Origin: Elusimicrobiota bacterium
GTDB lineage: Bacteria; CG03; SLGR01; PWQF01
NCBI GenBank assembly: GCA_003557485.1
Contig: PWOI01000165.1
Location: forward strand, 1 to 22,346
Length of the DNA stretch: 22,346 nucleotides
Reading direction: 5' to 3'
Shown here: positions 17,091 to 22,346 of the stretch, piece after piece
How positions within the stretch are numbered: position 1 is the stretch's first letter
Layout of the letters: the number at the start of each line of letters is the position of its first letter
Made by a program: the position numbers and the translations under genes
The notes under the pieces: generated by a model
What the model saw: the letters and a program-made list of their open reading frames with translations, nothing else
Databases searched by the model: none
What the model was told of the DNA's origin: nothing

Positions 17091-19352
17091 ATGAGTAAAA
17101 AGTTTTTAGAAAACATAAAAAAAAGAAACGGCAACATCGCTGAATTTAAACAGGAGAAAATAACCCGCGCCGTAGAAAAGGCAATGAAGGAACTGGGAAA
17201 AAATGACACTAATGGTAAAAATGTGTCCGAAATATCCCGTCAGGTTTCAGATACCGTAACACACCGTCTGAAAAAGAGTTACGGCTACATGACCCCGAAT
17301 GTTGAAGAAGTGCAGGATGTAGTAGAAGAGGTTCTTCTGGACGGAGGACATTCCGAAATAGCACGCACTTACATTCTATACAGGCATATAAAGAATGAAA
17401 ACAGGCAGCGCAAGGCCTTTCTTAAAAAAATAGAGGGCCTTATAGATTCCTATATATCAAAGGATGACTGGAGAGTAAAGGAAAACAGCAATGTTTCCTA
17501 TTCCATATCGGCAATGCAGGAGTATATTTCCGGTGCAGTTATAGCCGAATATACGCTGAAACACGGATATCCCCCGGAGATAGCCCGGGCGCACAGGGAA
17601 GGGGATTTTCACATACATGACCTCTCGGTTGGAACTTTTGCCGGATACTGCGCAGGATGGTCGCTGAGCCAGCTTCTGCTGGAAGGTTTTAACGGTGTAC
17701 GGGGCAGAATAGCCGCCAGGCCGGCAAAACATTTTAATGCCGTACTTGGCCAGATAGTAAACTTTATGGGGACTCTTCAGAACGAATGGGCAGGCGCCCA
17801 GGCTTTTTCTTCATTTGACACATATCTAGCTCCCCTGGTTGCAAAAGACAACCTTTCCTATGCCCAGGTTAAGCAGTCTGTTCAGGAATTTATTTTCGCA
17901 ATAAATGCTACCTCCAGGTGGGGAAACCAGGTTCCGTTTACCAATCTTACCTTCGACCTTGTTCCTCCGGAGGATTTAAGAGATAAGCCTATAATATACG
18001 GCGGCGAGATTCTAAACGATGAAAAGTACGGCGATTTCCAGAAAGAAATGGATATGATAAACCGCGCTTTCATAGAAATTATGCTTAAAGGCGATATGGA
18101 CGGAAGAGTATTTACTTTTCCTATTCCCACATACAATATAACAAAGGAATTTGACTGGGACAGCGAGATTTCCGACCTGCTCTTTGAAATGACTTCCAGG
18201 TACGGGATACCGTACTTTCAGAACTTCATAAACAGCGATCTGCGCCCAACTGATGTAAGAAGCATGTGCTGCCGCCTTCAGCTTGATGTGCGAGAGCTTA
18301 AAAAGAAAACCGGCGCTCTTTTCGGATCCGGTGAAAAAACAGGCAGTATAGGGGTTGTTACGATAAATCTTCCCCGCCTGGGATATACCAGCGACGATGA
18401 GGAAACTTTCTTTGAAAAGCTTGAAGAGCTTATGTACCTGGCAAAGGAATCCCTTGAGATAAAAAGAAAAGATGTTTCAAAAAATATGGCTCAGGGGCTG
18501 CTGCCCTGGTCCAAGAGATATCTTGGCAACCTGGACAACCATTTTTCTACTATAGGACTTGTGGGAATGAATGAAACATGCCTTAACTATCTCGGAAAAG
18601 ACATATCCACCCCCGAAGGCAAGCAGTTCGCCCTGAAAGTGATGGATTTTATGAGAGAAAAGCTGGAGGTTTACCAGGATGAAACCTCACACATATATAA
18701 CCTGGAAGCAACGCCGGCCGAAGGTACCGCCTACCGTCTTGCGCGGCTTGACAGAAAAAAATTCGGAGACAGCATAATTGCTGCCGGCGGCGAAACTCCC
18801 TACTATACAAATTCATCGCATTTGCCGGTTCATTTTACCGACGATGTTCTTTTTGCGCTTGACCACCAGCAGGAGCTTCAGTCCAAGTATACCGGGGGAA
18901 CTGTTCTTCATACTTTCCTTGGCGAATCCCTGGTTTCAAGCCAGGCCTGTAAAGAGTTTGTGAGGAAGATCGCATATAAATCGACTCTTCCTTACTTCAC
19001 CATAACCCCGACATACAGTATCTGTGACGAACACGGCTATATCTCTGGAGAACACCACAGCTGTCCGACATGTGAAAATAAAACAGAAGTTTACAGCAGG
19101 GTTGTCGGATATTACAGGCCTGTCGGCAACTGGAACGACGGAAAGCAGCAGGAGTTCACGGAAAGAAAGACTTACTCTGCGGATTTCGTTTCTCCCGAGG
19201 AGATTGAAGAAGTTGTCCGGCCGGTTAAGGAAAAAACAAAAAAGAAACCGAAGGACAACCCGGAAACTGCCGTGGATGAACCGGAAGCTCCGGTGGCTGA
19301 CGTGAAAGTTGAAACGCAAAAGCAGGACAACAGCCAGCTTGCTCTATTTTAA
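17091..19352 (+). CDS. nrdD: Anaerobic (class III) ribonucleoside-triphosphate reductase
   Basis: Reduces ribonucleoside triphosphates to deoxynucleotides using an oxygen-sensitive glycyl radical. The product is 753 residues. An ATP-cone allosteric domain covers roughly 1-95 (ITRAVEKAM, LDGGHSEIARTYILYR). The catalytic barrel has Cys393/Cys394 in MCCRLQLD. Near the end is a zinc-type site with Cys645, His648, Cys658 and Cys661, then the radical Gly673 in RVVGYYRPVGNW. The protein runs 80 residues beyond the glycine, about 50 more than E. coli NrdD. The added tail is charged, rich in Lys, Glu and Pro, and ends in QLALF, which looks like a DNA sliding-clamp-binding motif. An AAGGAG site lies 7 bases before the ATG. 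It leads an operon with its activase. Confidence 0.97.
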   Translation: MSKKFLENIKKRNGNIAEFKQEKITRAVEKAMKELGKNDTNGKNVSEISRQVSDTVTHRLKKSYGYMTPNVEEVQDVVEEVLLDGGHSEIARTYILYRHIKNENRQRKAFLKKIEGLIDSYISKDDWRVKENSNVSYSISAMQEYISGAVIAEYTLKHGYPPEIARAHREGDFHIHDLSVGTFAGYCAGWSLSQLLLEGFNGVRGRIAARPAKHFNAVLGQIVNFMGTLQNEWAGAQAFSSFDTYLAPLVAKDNLSYAQVKQSVQEFIFAINATSRWGNQVPFTNLTFDLVPPEDLRDKPIIYGGEILNDEKYGDFQKEMDMINRAFIEIMLKGDMDGRVFTFPIPTYNITKEFDWDSEISDLLFEMTSRYGIPYFQNFINSDLRPTDVRSMCCRLQLDVRELKKKTGALFGSGEKTGSIGVVTINLPRLGYTSDDEETFFEKLEELMYLAKESLEIKRKDVSKNMAQGLLPWSKRYLGNLDNHFSTIGLVGMNETCLNYLGKDISTPEGKQFALKVMDFMREKLEVYQDETSHIYNLEATPAEGTAYRLARLDRKKFGDSIIAAGGETPYYTNSSHLPVHFTDDVLFALDHQQELQSKYTGGTVLHTFLGESLVSSQACKEFVRKIAYKSTLPYFTITPTYSICDEHGYISGEHHSCPTCENKTEVYSRVVGYYRPVGNWNDGKQQEFTERKTYSADFVSPEEIEEVVRPVKEKTKKKPKDNPETAVDEPEAPVADVKVETQKQDNSQLALF

Positions 19353-19357
19353 TTTGT

Positions 19358-20059
19358 GTGTTATTTGCCGGAATAAAGAAGACTTCTCTTATTGACTGGC
19401 CTCCTAATACAGTAACAACTTTATTTACAAGGGGGTGTAATTTAAGATGCCCGTGGTGCCAGAACCCGGATCTTGTTCTGACGGAAAATGCCCCGGAAGA
19501 TATACCTGTTGAAGAGATTTATAGCTTTTTAGATAAAAACAGGAAATGGATTGACGGGATATGCATTACCGGGGGAGAACCCCTGGTTCAGCCGGGACTT
19601 GAAGGCTTTCTTAAAGAAATGAAGAATAGGGGCGTTCCCGTTAAACTTGATTCAAACGGTTATATGCCGCTGAAACTTAAAAGCGCTATTGAAAAAGGAC
19701 TTGTTTCCTATATTGCAATGGATATTAAGGCTCCTCTTACTGCAGAAGAATATTCAATAGCTTCAGGAACCAGTATTGACATAGAAAAAATAATTCATAG
19801 TATTCATATTCTCAGGGAAGAGAAGGTTCCCTATGAGTTCAGAACAACGCTTGTCCCGGGTATAACAGAAAAAGAAGAAGTAGAAAAAATTGCCGGGTTT
19901 CTCAAAGGGGCCGCCCGTTATGTCTTGCAGAATTTCAGAGGGGGTGAAACACTTGACAGCAGCTTCAACGGTATAAGGCCTTACGAAAAGGAAACATTGC
20001 TGAAGGCAGGAGATATAGCCCGTAGTTATGTAAATCAGGTAGAGGTAATACAGAGATGA
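19358..20059 (+). CDS. nrdG: Anaerobic ribonucleotide reductase activating protein (radical SAM)
   Basis: Uses S-adenosylmethionine and a [4Fe-4S] cluster to create the glycyl radical on NrdD. The product is 233 residues, with the cluster motif CNLRCPWC (Cys27, Cys31, Cys34) and the SAM-binding ITGGEPL. It is longer than E. coli NrdG and opens with IKKTSLIDWP, as in the second, NrdG2-like branch common in anaerobes. The start is GTG 19358, the only start in frame after the nrdD stop. It has no visible ribosome site and is 5 bases from nrdD, so translation is probably coupled. It shares ATGA with thyX. Other glycyl-radical activases look alike, but the neighbour settles the partner. Confidence 0.92.
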   Translation: MLFAGIKKTSLIDWPPNTVTTLFTRGCNLRCPWCQNPDLVLTENAPEDIPVEEIYSFLDKNRKWIDGICITGGEPLVQPGLEGFLKEMKNRGVPVKLDSNGYMPLKLKSAIEKGLVSYIAMDIKAPLTAEEYSIASGTSIDIEKIIHSIHILREEKVPYEFRTTLVPGITEKEEVEKIAGFLKGAARYVLQNFRGGETLDSSFNGIRPYEKETLLKAGDIARSYVNQVEVIQR

Positions 20060-20685
20060 AAGTTCAGCTTATTTCAGTCACACCCGACGCCGAGAAAGTA
20101 ATAGAAAAAGCGGCGCGGACTTGTTATATGTCACACGGCAGGATAACAAAGGATTCCCATGCGGCATTTATAAAAAGACTGATCGGAGCAGGACATCTTT
20201 CCGTGCTGGAACACGCTACAGCGACCTTCAGCCTGGAAGGAGTCAGCCGCGCGCTTACTCACCAGCTTGTCCGGCACAGGCTTTGCTCCTATTCACAGCA
20301 GTCCCAGCGTTATGTAAGAGAAGACAATTTTCAATGGGTAGTCCCGCCCGATATAAATAAAGATGAAAAACTTAAAAAAGAATACAATCAATGTATGGAA
20401 TATCTCAGGGACAGGTACAGTTCTTTTCTTAAAAACGGGCTTAAAGCCGAAGACGCCCGTTTTATTCTTCCCAACGCCTGCTGTACGAATATTGTTTTTT
20501 CTGCCAATTTTCGGCAGTTAAGGCATACTATTGCCCTGCGGGGTTCATCCAAGGCTCAGTGGGAAATACGGGATCTTTTTATGAAAATTACCCTGTTAAT
20601 GAAAGAAGTTGCGCCGAACTGTTTTTTTGATTTTAATATAGACACCGAAAAGAATGTTATTCAAACAGGCGGCGCAGATGTATGA
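20056..20685 (+). CDS. thyX: Flavin-dependent thymidylate synthase
   Basis: Makes dTMP from dUMP with FAD, NADPH and methylenetetrahydrofolate, unrelated to ThyA. The product is 209 residues. The ThyX signature RHRxxSxxxxSxR is complete at 73-85 (RHRLCSYSQQSQR), and the dUMP-binding LRGSSKAQWEI follows near 160. It overlaps nrdG by four bases (ATGA). Its position in a deoxynucleotide operon with nrdD and dcd fits a supply line from ribonucleotides to dTTP. No thyA is present in the window. Confidence 0.97.
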   Translation: MKVQLISVTPDAEKVIEKAARTCYMSHGRITKDSHAAFIKRLIGAGHLSVLEHATATFSLEGVSRALTHQLVRHRLCSYSQQSQRYVREDNFQWVVPPDINKDEKLKKEYNQCMEYLRDRYSSFLKNGLKAEDARFILPNACCTNIVFSANFRQLRHTIALRGSSKAQWEIRDLFMKITLLMKEVAPNCFFDFNIDTEKNVIQTGGADV

Positions 20686-20703
20686 TGATGATAATGGATA
20701 AAC

Positions 20704-20710
20704 AAAGGAG
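20704..20710 (+). promoter_or_regulatory. Ribosome binding site that fixes the guaB3 start
   Basis: AAAGGAG lies 7 bases before the ATG at 20718. It picks this start over the ATG run at 20682-20694, which is in the same frame but overlaps the thyX stop. Confidence 0.75.
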
Positions 20711-20717
20711 AAAAGAA

Positions 20718-21851
20718 ATGGACAGAGCATACGGATTTGATGAAGTAGCAATAGTTCCGGGCCGGGAAACCTGCGACCCGGAAGAAGTAAACGTAGCCGG
20801 CAGCATAGGGGGCCATAAGTTTGATATCCCATTCATAGCAAGCGCAATGGACGGGGTAGTCTCTCCGGAATTTGCGGCAACTATGGACCGTTTCGGCGGG
20901 CTTGCCGTTCTCAATCTTGAGGGAGTATTCACGAGATACGAATCTCCCAGGGAGGTTCTTGAAGAAATAATAGCTGCCCGCACGGAAGAAGTCACCCCGC
21001 TGCTGCAGAAGATTTATGCGGAACCCATAAAGGACGAGCTGGTGACTAAAGTTATAAAAGGGATGAAAGAAAAAGGAATCCGCGTATGTGTTTCGGCAAC
21101 TCCTGTCAAGGCTGAGAAACTGGGAAAACTCAGCAAAGATGCAGGTGCCGATCTTTTTTGCCTCCAGGCAACAGTTCTTACCCGCAACCACCAGTCCACA
21201 AAATATAACCCGCTGGACCTGGATAAGTTCATTAAGGATATGGAGATACCGGTTATACTGGGAAATTGCGTCTCTTATGAAGTAGCAATGGACCTTATGG
21301 AAGCCGGCGCCAGCGCTGTTCTTGTAGGAATCGGCCCGGGAGCGGCCTGCACTACAAGAGGCGTTCTGGGAATCGGCGTCCCCCAGGTAACGGCAACTAT
21401 GGACTGCGCCAGGGCCCGTGATGACTACTACAAAAAGACCAACCGCTATGTTTCGGTTATAACAGACGGCGGAATGACCCAGGGGGCTGATATCTGCAAG
21501 GCTTTTGCAAGCGGTGCTGATATGGTTATGCTCGGCAATACATTTGCCAAAGCCCAGGAGGCGCCCGGAAAGGGATACCACTGGGGAATGGCCCTGCCGC
21601 ATCCTTACCTTCCGCGCGGGACAAGGATAAGAGTAGGTATGTGCGGCCATCTGGAAGAGATACTTATAGGGCCGGCAAAAACAGACGACGGGACACAGAA
21701 CCTGGCAGGGGCGCTTAAACTTTCGCTGAGCTGCTGCGGGGCTAAGGACATAAAAGACTTCCATTCCAAGAGCACTCTCATAATAGCGCCCGAGATAAAA
21801 AAGGAAGGCAAAATTTATCAGAAAGCCCAGAGCCTGGGAATGAGTAAATGA
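20718..21851 (+). CDS. guaB3: IMP dehydrogenase-related protein, GuaB3 family
   Basis: The product is 377 residues from the ATG that follows AAAGGAG; earlier ATGs at 20682-20694 would add twelve unlikely residues. It is a TIM barrel of the IMP dehydrogenase/GMP reductase superfamily without the CBS pair of ordinary GuaB. The start [26 protein letters not shown], the catalytic loop [17 protein letters not shown] (Cys211) and the phosphate-binding [14 protein letters not shown] are those of the GuaB3 subfamily known from actinobacteria and cyanobacteria. The likely substrate is a purine nucleoside monophosphate such as IMP or GMP, but the exact reaction cannot be read from sequence. It is an odd purine gene between thyX and dcd and overlaps dcd by four bases (ATGA). 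Confidence 0.88.
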   Translation: MDRAYGFDEVAIVPGRETCDPEEVNVAGSIGGHKFDIPFIASAMDGVVSPEFAATMDRFGGLAVLNLEGVFTRYESPREVLEEIIAARTEEVTPLLQKIYAEPIKDELVTKVIKGMKEKGIRVCVSATPVKAEKLGKLSKDAGADLFCLQATVLTRNHQSTKYNPLDLDKFIKDMEIPVILGNCVSYEVAMDLMEAGASAVLVGIGPGAACTTRGVLGIGVPQVTATMDCARARDDYYKKTNRYVSVITDGGMTQGADICKAFASGADMVMLGNTFAKAQEAPGKGYHWGMALPHPYLPRGTRIRVGMCGHLEEILIGPAKTDDGTQNLAGALKLSLSCCGAKDIKDFHSKSTLIIAPEIKKEGKIYQKAQSLGMSK

Positions 21852-22346
21852 TACAACCTGACAGCTGGATAAAGAAGATGTCGCAGGAAAAGGGTATGAT
21901 TGAACCCTTCTGCGACAAACAGGTCCGTGACGGAGTAATATCGTACGGACTTTCTTCCTACGGCTATGACATAAGAGTTGGAAGCCGCTTTAAGATATTT
22001 ACCGATATAAATTATGCCCAGGTTGATCCCAAGGACTTTGACCGGGGATGTTTTGTCGATGTGGAGAGCGACACCCACATACTGGTGCCGCCGAACTCCT
22101 TTGCTCTTGCGCAGACGGTTGAATATTTCAGGATTCCAAGAGATGTCTTAGCAGTCTGTGTCGGAAAATCGACATACGCCCGATGCGGTATTATAGTAAA
22201 CGTTACTCCTTTTGAGCCTGAGTGGGAGGGAAACGTTACACTTGAAATTTCAAATACTACTCCGCTTGCCGCAAAAATTTATGCCGGCGAGGGAATAGCC
22301 CAGGTACTTTTTTTCAGAAGCGAAACGCCCTGTGAAAGGTCATATG
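21848..22346 (+). CDS. dcd: dCTP deaminase (3' partial)
   Basis: Deaminates dCTP to dUTP, which feeds dUMP to ThyX. The first 166 residues are present; the family is usually about 170 to 205, so little is missing. Clear motifs: [10 protein letters not shown] near residue 40, [26 protein letters not shown], and the active-site block [10 protein letters not shown] followed by [11 protein letters not shown] and NTTPL. The ATG overlaps the guaB3 stop as ATGA. Whether it is a plain deaminase or also hydrolyses dUTP, as in the two-function DCD-DUT enzymes, cannot be decided without the missing end and biochemistry. Confidence 0.96.
   Translation, partial: MIQPDSWIKKMSQEKGMIEPFCDKQVRDGVISYGLSSYGYDIRVGSRFKIFTDINYAQVDPKDFDRGCFVDVESDTHILVPPNSFALAQTVEYFRIPRDVLAVCVGKSTYARCGIIVNVTPFEPEWEGNVTLEISNTTPLAAKIYAGEGIAQVLFFRSETPCERSY

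Noticed and set aside
20661-21764. Open frame of 367 codons on the minus strand opposite guaB3
   Set aside because: It lies wholly antisense to a clear GuaB3 enzyme and the end of thyX, its protein resembles no family, and it is rich in Cys, His and Tyr as expected for a shadow of biased codons.

Overview
The window is a compact, almost fully coding piece of a bacterial chromosome of moderate G+C. Ile ATA and Arg AGA/AGG codons are frequent. The gene set points to an anaerobe: a class III glycyl-radical ribonucleotide reductase with its radical-SAM activase, NAD-linked class 1B dihydroorotate dehydrogenase (PyrD plus PyrK), glutamate dehydrogenase, and flavin-dependent ThyX. I cannot place the organism. 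An uncultured candidate phylum of the Elusimicrobiota/Omnitrophota/Goldbacteria kind would fit, but this is inference from gene style only. There are no rRNA or tRNA genes, CRISPR arrays, insertion sequences or phage genes.

Layout. (1) 1-3693, plus strand: a carbohydrate ABC transporter. Its first gene, cut by the left edge, fuses a solute-binding domain to a MalF-type permease; a MalG-type permease and a MalK/UgpC-type ATPase follow. (2) 3698-3994, minus strand: a small PilZ protein. (3) 4166-6566, plus strand: a receiver-like/PilZ-like protein overlapping CTP synthase (pyrG), driven by a clear sigma70-type promoter at 4103-4131. (4) 6673-11161, plus strand: glutamate dehydrogenase, followed 7 bases later by a 1064-residue modular protein with a sensor-like N-terminus, a PEP/pyruvate-type ATP-grasp domain and a C-terminal nucleotidyltransferase-like domain. 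(5) 11174-16704, minus strand: a tightly packed pyrimidine operon transcribed pyrR-pyrB-pyrC-pyrK-pyrD-pyrF-pyrE, with mostly overlapping genes. (6) 16705-17090: a divergent control region. (7) 17091-22346, plus strand: a deoxynucleotide operon nrdD-nrdG-thyX-guaB3-dcd, with dcd cut by the right edge.

Together these genes cover UMP synthesis from carbamoyl phosphate (PyrBCDKEF, with PyrR as regulator), UTP to CTP (PyrG), NTP reduction (NrdD/NrdG), dCTP to dUTP (Dcd) and dUMP to dTMP (ThyX). CarAB, the nucleotide kinases and a dUTPase are not in the window.

The points most worth a second look are the GDH-linked modular protein, a beta-clamp-binding-like QLALF at the extreme C-terminus of NrdD after a long charged tail, the binding-protein/permease fusion, and the short pyr leader without a visible attenuator.
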